Source: an uncultured Eubacteriales bacterium (lineage in GTDB: Bacteria > Bacillota > Clostridia > Oscillospirales > Acutalibacteraceae). Taken from it: a stretch of 34,675 nucleotides of DNA. The stretch is taken from assembly GCA_934488615.1 (NCBI GenBank), contig CAKSSJ010000024.1:1-34675 (forward strand). Reading direction: 5' to 3'. The stretch's first letter is position 1; every line of letters starts with the position of its first letter. The position numbers and the translations under genes are program-made. Below the pieces are notes generated by a model, which was not told the DNA's origin, made no database searches, and was given only the letters and a program-made list of their open reading frames with translations. Positions 1-7,515 of the stretch are shown here, piece after piece.

Positions 1-25
1 CCGATAAAATTTATTTGAGGTAATT

Positions 26-1780
26 ATGGCACTTGACGGAATATTTCTCAGCAAAATTAAAGACGAGCTGCTCAGAGAAATCTCATTCAGCAGAGTTGAA
101 AAGGTTCACCAGCCCTCCCGTGAGGAGCTGGTTATTCACCTGCGCGGTAAAAACGGAGCAAAGAAGCTTTTCCTTTCGATAAGAGGCAACAGCCCGAGAA
201 TTCATCTGACCGAGCATGCTCCCGAGAACCCTGCCGTTCCGCCGATGTTCTGCATGCTGATGAGAAAAAAGCTTCTCAACGCTCAGCTTGTCGATATCCG
301 TCAATCGGGTCTTGACCGAATACTTTACCTTGACTTCAACGCCACAAACGAAATCGGCGATAAAATAAAGCTCATTCTCTCGATTGAGATAATGGCTAAA
401 TATTCAAACATTATTCTCTTTGACGGCGACGGAAAAATCGTTGACGCAATCAAGCGAGTTGACCTCAGCCAGTCGGCTGTTCGTCAGATTTTGCCCGGCT
501 TCAAGTATATTGCACCGCCGCCGCAGAGCAAGCTCAACATAACGGATCACACGACGGAAAATATTATCGCACAGATCAAAACATTTCCGTCAAAATCGCT
601 CTCGTCCGCCGTGCTCAGCACCTTGCAGGGTGCGTCTCCCCTCACCTGCCGTGAGCTTTGCGGAGAGTTCGGCGAGCTTTACCCCGACGAGGTCAGCGAC
701 AAGGGCTTTGAATATCTCTCAAAAAATCTTGACAATCTTCGCAACATCATCATGAATGAAACAGGCATTCCGTTCATGCTCAAGGACGAAACGGGCAAGC
801 CTGTTGACTTCTCCTTCTTCCCGATAAAACAATACGGTGACCGTTACAGGACGGAGATAAAATCAAGCTTTTCCGAGCTTCTCGACGAGTTCTATTACGA
901 ATGTGACCGCCTCGAACGCACGAAGCAAAAGGGTCAGGACTTGGTTAAGCTCCTTAATTCCGCGATAGCAAGAGTTTCAAAAAAGCTCAGTCTGAGGCAG
1001 TCGGAGCTGGCTCACTGTGCGGACAGGGAAAAGCTCAGAATCAACGCCGAGCTTATAAACGCAAATCTTTACAGGCTCGAAAAGGGTGCGCTTTTCTATG
1101 ACCTTGAAAATTATTATGACGAAAACAAGCCGATAAGGATTAAGGCGGATCCGTCAAAATCTCCTGCTCAAAACGCACAAAAATATTTCAAGGAATATCG
1201 CAAGGCAAAGACTGCCGAACAGCTTCTGACAGGCTTTATTGAGGAGAGCAAGCAGGAGCTTGCATACCTTGAAACGGTTGCAGACTCGCTTGAGCGAGCT
1301 GACACGCAGGCGGAAATCGACGAAATCCGCAATGAGCTTTCGCTCGGCGGTTACGTTAAAAAGAAGCGCGGAACGGATAAAAAATCGTCCAAAACACTTC
1401 CTCCGATTGAATACAGAACGACTGACGGCTTCCGCGTTCTCGTCGGCAGGAACAATGTGCAGAACGATAAGCTTTCGCTCAAAACAGCCGCAAAAAATGA
1501 TATGTGGCTTCACACGCAGAAGTTCCCCGGCTCTCACGTTATAATCGTCAGTGACAACAGGGAAATAAGCGATGAGGCGATAGTTGAAGCGGCTGAGATT
1601 GCCGCCTACCATTCCAAGGCTCGCGACGCAAAGCTTGTGCCCGTTGACTACACATATGTTAAAAATCTCAAAAAGCCGCAGGGAGCGCCCTACGGTAAGG
1701 TTATATACCACGTTTACTACTCGGTCAACGTCACTCCCGACCGTGACAAAATCAACGCTAAATTAAGTAAGGTGAAATAA
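26..1780 (+). CDS. rqcH: RqcH / NFACT-family ribosome quality control protein
   Basis: This 584-residue protein matches the NFACT family (older name: fibronectin-binding protein FbpA). In bacteria RqcH binds obstructed 50S subunits carrying peptidyl-tRNA and recruits tRNA-Ala to add C-terminal alanine tails that mark stalled peptides for degradation. The N-terminal NFACT-N region opens with MALDGIFL. The Asp-Arg pair at residues 97-98 is at the same numbering as the functional D97/R98 of B. subtilis RqcH. A charged, helical middle (about 290-430) fits the coiled-coil arms. The NFACT-R domain follows at about 455-560, with NDMWLHTQ and PGSHVII motifs. The ATG has a GAGG ribosome site 5 bases upstream. 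The start of polA lies only 1 base after its stop, so the two are probably cotranscribed. Family assignment is confident; the tailing role is inferred from the family. Confidence 0.95.
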   Translation: MALDGIFLSKIKDELLREISFSRVEKVHQPSREELVIHLRGKNGAKKLFLSIRGNSPRIHLTEHAPENPAVPPMFCMLMRKKLLNAQLVDIRQSGLDRILYLDFNATNEIGDKIKLILSIEIMAKYSNIILFDGDGKIVDAIKRVDLSQSAVRQILPGFKYIAPPPQSKLNITDHTTENIIAQIKTFPSKSLSSAVLSTLQGASPLTCRELCGEFGELYPDEVSDKGFEYLSKNLDNLRNIIMNETGIPFMLKDETGKPVDFSFFPIKQYGDRYRTEIKSSFSELLDEFYYECDRLERTKQKGQDLVKLLNSAIARVSKKLSLRQSELAHCADREKLRINAELINANLYRLEKGALFYDLENYYDENKPIRIKADPSKSPAQNAQKYFKEYRKAKTAEQLLTGFIEESKQELAYLETVADSLERADTQAEIDEIRNELSLGGYVKKKRGTDKKSSKTLPPIEYRTTDGFRVLVGRNNVQNDKLSLKTAAKNDMWLHTQKFPGSHVIIVSDNREISDEAIVEAAEIAAYHSKARDAKLVPVDYTYVKNLKKPQGAPYGKVIYHVYYSVNVTPDRDKINAKLSKVK

Positions 1781-1781
1781 A

Positions 1782-4346
1782 ATGCGACTTCTTGTTATTG
1801 ACGGCAACAGCATAATCAACCGTGCTTTTTACGGAATAAAGCTTCTGAGCACCAAGGACGGCAAATATACAAACGGAATTTACGGCTTCATGAATATTTT
1901 TCATAAGCTTCTCGGCGATTGTCAGCCCGACAGGGTTGCCGTTGCTTTCGATGTCAAGAAGCCGACCTTCCGCCACGAAATGTATTCCGAATACAAGGCA
2001 GGCCGCCACGCCATGCCTGAGGAGCTTAAGCAGCAGATGCCCGTCCTCAAGGAGCTTTTGACCCTCATGGGCTACAGGGTCGTTGAAAAAGCAGGCTGGG
2101 AAGCGGACGATATTCTCGGAACACTTTCCGTTCAGATGAAGAACGGCGATAAGTGCTTTATCGCAACAGGAGACCGTGACAGCTTACAGCTTGTAAGCGA
2201 CACAACAACGGTTCTTCTCGCCTCAACCAAGATGGGCAGAACGCAGACTATCCCCTATGACAAGGCAAAAATCAAAGAGGATTACGGCGTTGAGCCGTGG
2301 CAAATGATTGAAATAAAGGCGCTCCAGGGCGACAGCTCGGATAATATCCCCGGTGTTGCGGGAGTAGGGCCCAAGACCGCAGGCGATTTAATTCAGCGCT
2401 TCGGCTCGGTTGAAAATATCTACAACAATATTGACACTATCGACATAAAGGACAAGCTTCGTGAAAAGCTCGTCAATTCCAAGGACAGCGCAATGCTCAG
2501 CCACACGCTCGGCACGATCCGCACGGACGCCCCGATCGACACGAACATGGACACATACATTCCGTCCGCTCCCGACAGCGGCAAGGCTTCAAGGCTTCTT
2601 GCCTCGCTCGAGATGTTCAGCATGATTGAAAAATTTGACCTCGGCAAGGGCGAGCAGACCGATATTGAAACGGTCAGCGTTCCCGTCAAGCATCTTGACT
2701 CGCTCTCGGAAATCAGGCTCGGCGATAAGACTTATTTCGTTCCCGAATTCTCCGACGGCGATATAATTTCAATCGCTTTTGACTGCGGCGAATTCATTGC
2801 CGTTGTTGAGAATAACAGCTTCACCTTTGCTTCGGAGTTTGCCGATATTCTCTCAAACGAAAATATCGAAAAAATCACATGTGACGCAAAGCCGCTCTAT
2901 TCATGGGCATTCATGCGTGACGTTCATATAGAAGGAAAAGTCAGCGACATCATGATTGCAGGCTACATTCTTAACCCCTCGGCAAGCGACTATTCGCCCG
3001 TCAGAATGGCGCAGGAATACGGCGCACTCTGCCCCGAAATAAGCGAGGAGAACGAGACAGCTCTCAAAGCCGCCGCTTTAAAGGGCGCATGGGAAAAGGT
3101 CATCAAGCAAATCGAAGAAAACGACCAGCTTCCCCTCTTATATGATATCGAAATGCCGCTCTCAAAGGTGCTTTCCTCAATGGAGGTCACGGGATTCCTT
3201 GTTGACCGCGAGAGTATTCAGCAATATGGAGCTGTGCTTGAGGAAAAGGTCAACTCCCTTGTCGGCGAGATATATGACCTTGCCGGCGAGGAATTCAATA
3301 TAAATTCGCCGAAGCAGCTCGGAACGATTCTTTTTGAAAAGCTCCGGCTCCCGGCAAAGAAGAAAACAAAATCGGGCTACTCGACCAATGCCGACGTGCT
3401 TGAAAGTCTTGCGCCCGATTATCCGATAGTTTCGCTCATTCTTGAATACAGAACGCTTGCGAAGCTTAAATCGACCTACTGCGACGGCTTGCAAAAATGT
3501 ATTGCGCCCGACGGCAGAATTCATTCAACGCTCAACCAAACCGAGACAAAGACGGGTCGAATCTCTTCGACAGAGCCCAATTTGCAAAACATTCCCGTCA
3601 GAACGCCCGTCGGACGTGAGCTCAGAAAATTCTTTATTGCCAAGGACGGCTGTGTGCTTGTTGACGCCGATTATTCGCAGATTGAGCTGCGTGTTCTCTC
3701 GGACATTGCAGACGACAAAACGATGATATCCGCTTTCAACAACGGCGACGATATCCATACAATTACGGCTTCGCAGGTTTTCAACATGCCCGTTGAAGCG
3801 GTAACTCCGCTGATGAGAAGCCGTGCAAAAGCGGTCAATTTCGGCATTGTTTACGGCATCGGCGCATTCTCACTCGCCCACGATATCGGTGTTACGAGAG
3901 CCGAGGCGGACAAATACATCAAGGGCTATCTTCACCATTTTTCGGGTGTTGACGGCTACATGAAAAACGTCATCGCCAAGGCAAAGGAGGACGGCTACGT
4001 TCAAACCATTTTCAAGCGCCGCCGTTATTTGCCCGAGCTCGCCGCATCAAACGCTATGATTCGCAACTTCGGCGAACGTGTTGCAAGAAACATGCCGATT
4101 CAGGGAACCGCCGCAGACATAATCAAAATTGCAATGGTTCGTGTTTATGACAGGCTTGAAAAAGAAAATCTCAAGGCGAAGCTCATCATGCAAATTCACG
4201 ACGAACTGATCGTCGAAGCTCCCGAAAATGAGCAGGAACAGGTTCAGAAAATCGTCCGTGAAGAGATGGAAAACGCATGCAAAATGAAGGTCAAGCTCAC
4301 CGCAGATGTGCATTGCGGCAAAAGCTGGTACGACGCAAAAGGATAA
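1782..4346 (+). CDS. polA: DNA polymerase I
   Basis: This is a family A DNA polymerase of 854 residues, near the usual length, acting in Okazaki fragment maturation and excision repair. The N-terminal 5' nuclease domain has VIDGNSIINRAFYG, GWEADDILG, TGDRDSLQLV and GDSSDNIPGVAGVGPKTA, supplying the metal-binding acidic residues and the helix-hairpin-helix. The polymerase domain has motif A (DADYSQIELR), the O-helix (RAKAVNFGIVYG) and motif C (IHDELIVEAP). The central 3'-5' exonuclease fold (about 300-470) appears inactive: the usual Asp-x-Glu of ExoI reads FDCGEF, and the ExoII and ExoIII aspartates are not recognisable. Many Gram-positive Pol I enzymes have lost this activity. A ribosome site (AAGGTG) lies at the end of rqcH. 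Confidence 0.97.
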   Translation: MRLLVIDGNSIINRAFYGIKLLSTKDGKYTNGIYGFMNIFHKLLGDCQPDRVAVAFDVKKPTFRHEMYSEYKAGRHAMPEELKQQMPVLKELLTLMGYRVVEKAGWEADDILGTLSVQMKNGDKCFIATGDRDSLQLVSDTTTVLLASTKMGRTQTIPYDKAKIKEDYGVEPWQMIEIKALQGDSSDNIPGVAGVGPKTAGDLIQRFGSVENIYNNIDTIDIKDKLREKLVNSKDSAMLSHTLGTIRTDAPIDTNMDTYIPSAPDSGKASRLLASLEMFSMIEKFDLGKGEQTDIETVSVPVKHLDSLSEIRLGDKTYFVPEFSDGDIISIAFDCGEFIAVVENNSFTFASEFADILSNENIEKITCDAKPLYSWAFMRDVHIEGKVSDIMIAGYILNPSASDYSPVRMAQEYGALCPEISEENETALKAAALKGAWEKVIKQIEENDQLPLLYDIEMPLSKVLSSMEVTGFLVDRESIQQYGAVLEEKVNSLVGEIYDLAGEEFNINSPKQLGTILFEKLRLPAKKKTKSGYSTNADVLESLAPDYPIVSLILEYRTLAKLKSTYCDGLQKCIAPDGRIHSTLNQTETKTGRISSTEPNLQNIPVRTPVGRELRKFFIAKDGCVLVDADYSQIELRVLSDIADDKTMISAFNNGDDIHTITASQVFNMPVEAVTPLMRSRAKAVNFGIVYGIGAFSLAHDIGVTRAEADKYIKGYLHHFSGVDGYMKNVIAKAKEDGYVQTIFKRRRYLPELAASNAMIRNFGERVARNMPIQGTAADIIKIAMVRVYDRLEKENLKAKLIMQIHDELIVEAPENEQEQVQKIVREEMENACKMKVKLTADVHCGKSWYDAKG

Positions 4347-4352
4347 TGCAAA

Positions 4353-5300
4353 ATGAAGGTTGTTGTTACAGCAAGAAATTTTTCAACAGATGATAAAACT
4401 GCGCTGGAAATGCTTCAAGATGCAGGCTTTAATGTTGAAGATTACAGCGCAGAGGATATAGGAAGTGCCACAGACGAGGAATATATCCGTTCACTCGTGC
4501 TTGACGCTGACGCAGTTATATGCGGTCCCGAAAAAATCAGCAATAAGGCAATAGAAGAAAGCAAAAATCTCAAAATCGTTTCCCGCCGAGGAGTCGGCTA
4601 CGATTCAATAGACATTGATTTCTGCAAAAAGCATAATGTTGCAGTTGCCCGTGCTCTCGGCACGGTTGAGGGCTCGGTCGCAGAAAGCGTCATGGCATAT
4701 ATTCTCTATTTTGCAAGGCGAATCGACCTGCAAAGCGAAAGCATGAACAGGGGCGAATGGAAACGAATCATGACCCCCGGTGCAAAAAATTACACGCTCG
4801 GTCTTATTGGCTTCGGCGGAATCGGCAGGGAAATTGCAAAGCGTGCCGTTCCGTTCGGCATGGATGTGCTTTACTATTGCCGCCACCCCAAGGATGAATT
4901 CGGCGCACATTACGCCGAGCTTGACGAGCTTCTCAGAGAAATCGATTACGTTTCAATCAACGTTCCGCTCAATGAAAGCACTGTCAATATGATAGACGAA
5001 AAAGCCATTGCAAAAATGAAAGACGGAGCGATCCTCATTAACACGGCAAGGAGCAAAATCGTTGACACAAACGCGCTTGCCGATGCGCTGAAATCGGGCA
5101 AGCTCTCCGGCGCGGCGGTCGATGTTTTTGATAACGAGCCTTGCACGGACTCCCCTCTTGTCGGACTGCCAAACGTTGTGCTTACTCCGCACACAGCTCC
5201 GTTCACAAAAGAGAATTTCCGCGAAATGAACAACAGAGCGGCAAAAAGCGTTATCGAATTCTTTAACGGAACGCTTGACAGCCGCTATCTGATAGGATGA
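4353..5300 (+). CDS. D-2-hydroxyacid dehydrogenase (3-phosphoglycerate dehydrogenase-like)
   Basis: This 315-residue protein is a short D-isomer-specific 2-hydroxyacid dehydrogenase without a C-terminal ACT domain. The Rossmann motif is GLIGFGGIG (about residue 150). The catalytic triad is visible as Arg in INTARSKIVD, Glu in FDNEP and His in LTPHTAPFT. The second Rossmann strand ends in YYCRHP and lacks the acidic residue that binds the NAD ribose; an Arg follows, as in NADP-dependent glyoxylate/hydroxypyruvate reductases. NADP preference is therefore an inference. The substrate could be phosphoglycerate, hydroxypyruvate or another 2-keto acid and cannot be decided here. It lies 6 bases after polA and 4 bases before the next gene, within one operon-like run. 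Confidence 0.85.
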   Translation: MKVVVTARNFSTDDKTALEMLQDAGFNVEDYSAEDIGSATDEEYIRSLVLDADAVICGPEKISNKAIEESKNLKIVSRRGVGYDSIDIDFCKKHNVAVARALGTVEGSVAESVMAYILYFARRIDLQSESMNRGEWKRIMTPGAKNYTLGLIGFGGIGREIAKRAVPFGMDVLYYCRHPKDEFGAHYAELDELLREIDYVSINVPLNESTVNMIDEKAIAKMKDGAILINTARSKIVDTNALADALKSGKLSGAAVDVFDNEPCTDSPLVGLPNVVLTPHTAPFTKENFREMNNRAAKSVIEFFNGTLDSRYLIG

Positions 5301-5304
5301 TTAT

Positions 5305-6168
5305 ATGAAAATTACCTTTGTTTGCACGGGCAACACCTGCCGCAGTGCAATGGCTGAGGGCATTTGCAAAAAGCTCATTGCCGAAAGAAAAATCGAAAAC
5401 ATAACCTGCCAAAGCTGCGGGCTCGGCGCATTCACGGGCGACAGCGCCGCACCGCTTGCCGTTTGGGCGGCAAGAATGCACGGAGCGGACATTTCAAATC
5501 ACCGTTCGCGGCAGATAAACAAATATATTTTTGACGATACCGATCTTATGGTTTGTATGACAAGGTCGCAGAAGCGTGCCGTCATGAGCCTGAAGCCAAA
5601 ATTCAGAATCATTGTTCCAAGCCCCGATATTTCCGACCCATACGGCGGAACGGAGGATATCTATTCGGCATGTGCCGAGCAGATCGAGCGCTTTGTTTCG
5701 AAGCTCCTTGACGCCCTAACCGCTGAAATCAAGCCGATGTCCAAGAAGCATATTTCTGACATTGCCGAGATTGAAAAGCTCTGCTTCTCTGCCCCGTGGA
5801 CGGAGGCAGGAATCGCAGAAGAGCTTGACAATGGGAACGCTCATTTTCTCGTTGCTCAGTCGCGCGAAAAGGTTCTCGGCTACATCGGCGTTCACGAGGT
5901 CTGCGGCGAGGCTTACATTGACAACATTGCCGTGCACCCCGATTACAGGCGGCTCGGTCTGGGCGAAAAGCTCCTTAAAACAGCGCAGAAAAATGCGTTT
6001 GAAAGGAAATGCGAATTCATTACGCTTGAGGTTCGCAAAAGCAATGAAAAGGCAATTCTGCTTTATAAAAAGCTCGGCTACCAAACGGTCGGCGAGCGCA
6101 AAAATTTCTATACAAATCCCGCCGAAGACGCGGTCATTATGACACTGAAAGAATGTGATATCAAATGA
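5305..6168 (+). CDS. Fusion: YwlE-like low-molecular-weight phosphatase + RimI N-acetyltransferase
   Basis: The 287-residue protein joins two enzymes in one frame. Residues 1-138 are a low-molecular-weight protein phosphatase: the P-loop CTGNTCRS has nucleophile Cys7 and Arg13, and the general acid is Asp111 in SDPYGG. Thr11 in the P-loop is the residue known to favour phospho-arginine in B. subtilis YwlE, so an arginine phosphatase is more likely than a tyrosine phosphatase. Residues about 143-287 are a GNAT acetyltransferase of the RimI type (APWTEAGI, IDNIAVHPDYRRLGLGEKLL, VRKSNEKAILLYKKLGY), which acetylates the ribosomal protein S18 N-terminus. The last 4 bases overlap the start of tsaD (ATGA), and rimI is a usual neighbour of tsaD. 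The unusual part is the phosphatase fused in front. No internal stop or frameshift is visible at the junction. Confidence 0.88.
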   Translation: MKITFVCTGNTCRSAMAEGICKKLIAERKIENITCQSCGLGAFTGDSAAPLAVWAARMHGADISNHRSRQINKYIFDDTDLMVCMTRSQKRAVMSLKPKFRIIVPSPDISDPYGGTEDIYSACAEQIERFVSKLLDALTAEIKPMSKKHISDIAEIEKLCFSAPWTEAGIAEELDNGNAHFLVAQSREKVLGYIGVHEVCGEAYIDNIAVHPDYRRLGLGEKLLKTAQKNAFERKCEFITLEVRKSNEKAILLYKKLGYQTVGERKNFYTNPAEDAVIMTLKECDIK

Positions 6169-7169
6169 AAATATTATCCCTTGAATCCTCGTGCGACGAG
6201 ACTGCGGCGGCGGTCGTTGAGGACGGCAGAAAGGTGCTGTCAAGCGTTGTCGCTTCGCAGGTGCAGGAGCACATAATCTATGGCGGAGTTGTTCCTGAAA
6301 TAGCTTCACGCCGTCATGTTGAGGCTGTTTCGGGCGTTGTCAACAAGGCTCTGAGCGATGCCGGCTGTACTCTTGACGATATTTCGGCAATCGCCGTTAC
6401 ATATGCTCCGGGGCTTATCGGTGCGCTTTTGGTCGGTGTGAACTATGCCAAAGGTCTGTCGCTTGCGAGCGGAATTCCGCTTGTACCCGTGCATCACCTA
6501 CGCTCGCACATTGCCGCAAACTACATCACTCACCCCGAGCTTGAGCCCGAATTTCTCTGCCTTGTTGTTTCGGGCGGACACAGCCACATCGTTGAGGTCA
6601 AGGACTACACGAAGTTTAAAATCATCGGCTACACTCATGACGACGCGGCAGGCGAAGCGATGGACAAGGCGGCGAGAGCGATGGGTCTGCCCTATCCCGG
6701 CGGACTTAACCTTGACCGTGTTGCAAAGGACGGCGACCCGACGGCATACAAGATGCCGCATCCGAGGGTTGACGGCGCACCGTATGATTTCAGCTTTTCG
6801 GGATTGAAAACTGCCGCGCTGAACACAATAAACATCGCAAAGCAAAAGGGCGAGGAAATAAATGTTCCGAACCTCGGCGCATCGTATATCAAGGCGGTCG
6901 TGCGCTGCCTGACCGAAAACACGGAGAAAGCCGCAAAGGACCTCGGCTATAAGAAGATCGTGCTTGCAGGCGGTGTTTCGGCGAACTCGGTTCTTCGCAG
7001 AGATATGGAAGCGCTTTGCCAAAAGAACGGCTGGGAGCTTTACGCTCCGGAGCTTAAATATTGCGGTGACAACGGCGCAATGGTCGGCGCGCAAGGCTAT
7101 TATGAATTCGTCAGCGGTAACACCGCCGACATGTCGCTAAACGCTTATGCAACGATGAGTATTGAATAA
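6165..7169 (+). CDS. tsaD: tRNA N6-adenosine threonylcarbamoyltransferase TsaD
   Basis: This 334-residue protein is TsaD (Gcp/YgjD), which transfers threonylcarbamoyl from TC-AMP to A37 of ANN-reading tRNAs, working with TsaB and TsaE. It starts with LSLESSCDETAAAVV, the signature of the ASKHA ATPase fold. The metal-binding HxxxH pair is His111 and His115 (HHLRSH), and the nucleotide-binding segments SGGHSHIVEV and GGVSANSVLRRDM are intact. Its ATG overlaps the stop of the phosphatase-RimI gene, which implies translational coupling. tsaB and tsaE are not in this window. Length is normal for the family. Confidence 0.97.
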   Translation: MKILSLESSCDETAAAVVEDGRKVLSSVVASQVQEHIIYGGVVPEIASRRHVEAVSGVVNKALSDAGCTLDDISAIAVTYAPGLIGALLVGVNYAKGLSLASGIPLVPVHHLRSHIAANYITHPELEPEFLCLVVSGGHSHIVEVKDYTKFKIIGYTHDDAAGEAMDKAARAMGLPYPGGLNLDRVAKDGDPTAYKMPHPRVDGAPYDFSFSGLKTAALNTINIAKQKGEEINVPNLGASYIKAVVRCLTENTEKAAKDLGYKKIVLAGGVSANSVLRRDMEALCQKNGWELYAPELKYCGDNGAMVGAQGYYEFVSGNTADMSLNAYATMSIE

Positions 7170-7183
7170 CGATTCAGCATAAA

Positions 7184-7277
7184 GGCGGTAACGGCTGTCT
7201 TTCCATAAAAATGCTACGGAATTCTGTAGCAAACGGACATTCACCGCCCGAGGTTGAAAGAAAGTAATATCGACAGC
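7184..7277. other. Nested inverted repeats, possible structured RNA
   Basis: This is the gap between the convergent tsaD and the 56-residue peptide gene. It holds GGCGGT at 7184-7189 pairing with ACCGCC at 7243-7248, which encloses a near-perfect hairpin GCTACGG-AATT-CTGTAGC type palindrome at 7213-7230. GCTGTC at 7194-7199 could alternatively pair with GACAGC at 7272-7277. There is no T-run directly after it on the plus strand. It may be the 3' end of the tsaD transcript, a small RNA or a chance structure. I do not recognise a known RNA family. Confidence 0.3.
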
Positions 7278-7294
7278 TCAATTTTATATAAAAC

Positions 7295-7328
7295 AAGGCT
7301 GTGGCAACATATGTTTTGCCACAGCCTT
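7295..7328 (-). terminator. Rho-independent terminator of the secreted-protein operon
   Basis: A perfect 13-bp stem (AAGGCTGTGGCAA, 7295-7307, with its complement at 7316-7328) surrounds an 8-base loop. On the minus strand it is followed by GTTTTATATAAAAT, so it best serves the 56-residue peptide gene ending at 7345. It may also slow plus-strand read-through from tsaD. Confidence 0.8.
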
Positions 7329-7344
7329 TACTGTTACTTAATTG

Positions 7345-7515
7345 TTATCCTATATCGAAAATGGTTCCAATTGCCTGACCCATTGTTTCTTCCCAGATCG
7401 GATCATCGTTTGATTCGTCCCACGGATTAAAGGCAGGTGCACTTGTTCCTTCATCCATTATATCTTCAAGGATCGAGAATTTTTCGATTTTGATTTCCGG
7501 TTTTATATACTTCAT
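7345..7515 (-). CDS. Small acidic protein translationally coupled to the giant secreted protein
   Basis: This 56-codon gene starts with ATG overlapping the TGA of the upstream 1413-residue gene by ATGA, and it ends just before a strong terminator. The product begins MKYIKPEIKIEKFSILEDI, continues with an acidic, Trp-containing middle (AFNPWDESNDDPIWEE) and ends TIFDIG. It has no signal peptide, membrane segment or cysteine. Short proteins with an MKYxKPE-type N-terminus followed by a variable tail are, from memory, frequent in gut Clostridia, but I know of no assigned function. The coupling implies fixed stoichiometry or a shared function with the secreted protein. A leader or precursor peptide is conceivable, but no modification enzyme is nearby. 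The reading frame is well supported by the overlap and the terminator; the function is unknown. Confidence 0.7.
   Translation of the reverse strand: MKYIKPEIKIEKFSILEDIMDEGTSAPAFNPWDESNDDPIWEETMGQAIGTIFDIG

Noticed and set aside
1154..1711. Long minus-strand frame opposite rqcH
   Set aside because: It is a shadow of the well-supported rqcH frame, with no ribosome site and no recognisable domain. The same applies to the other long antisense frames over polA, tsaD, addAB and the giant gene.
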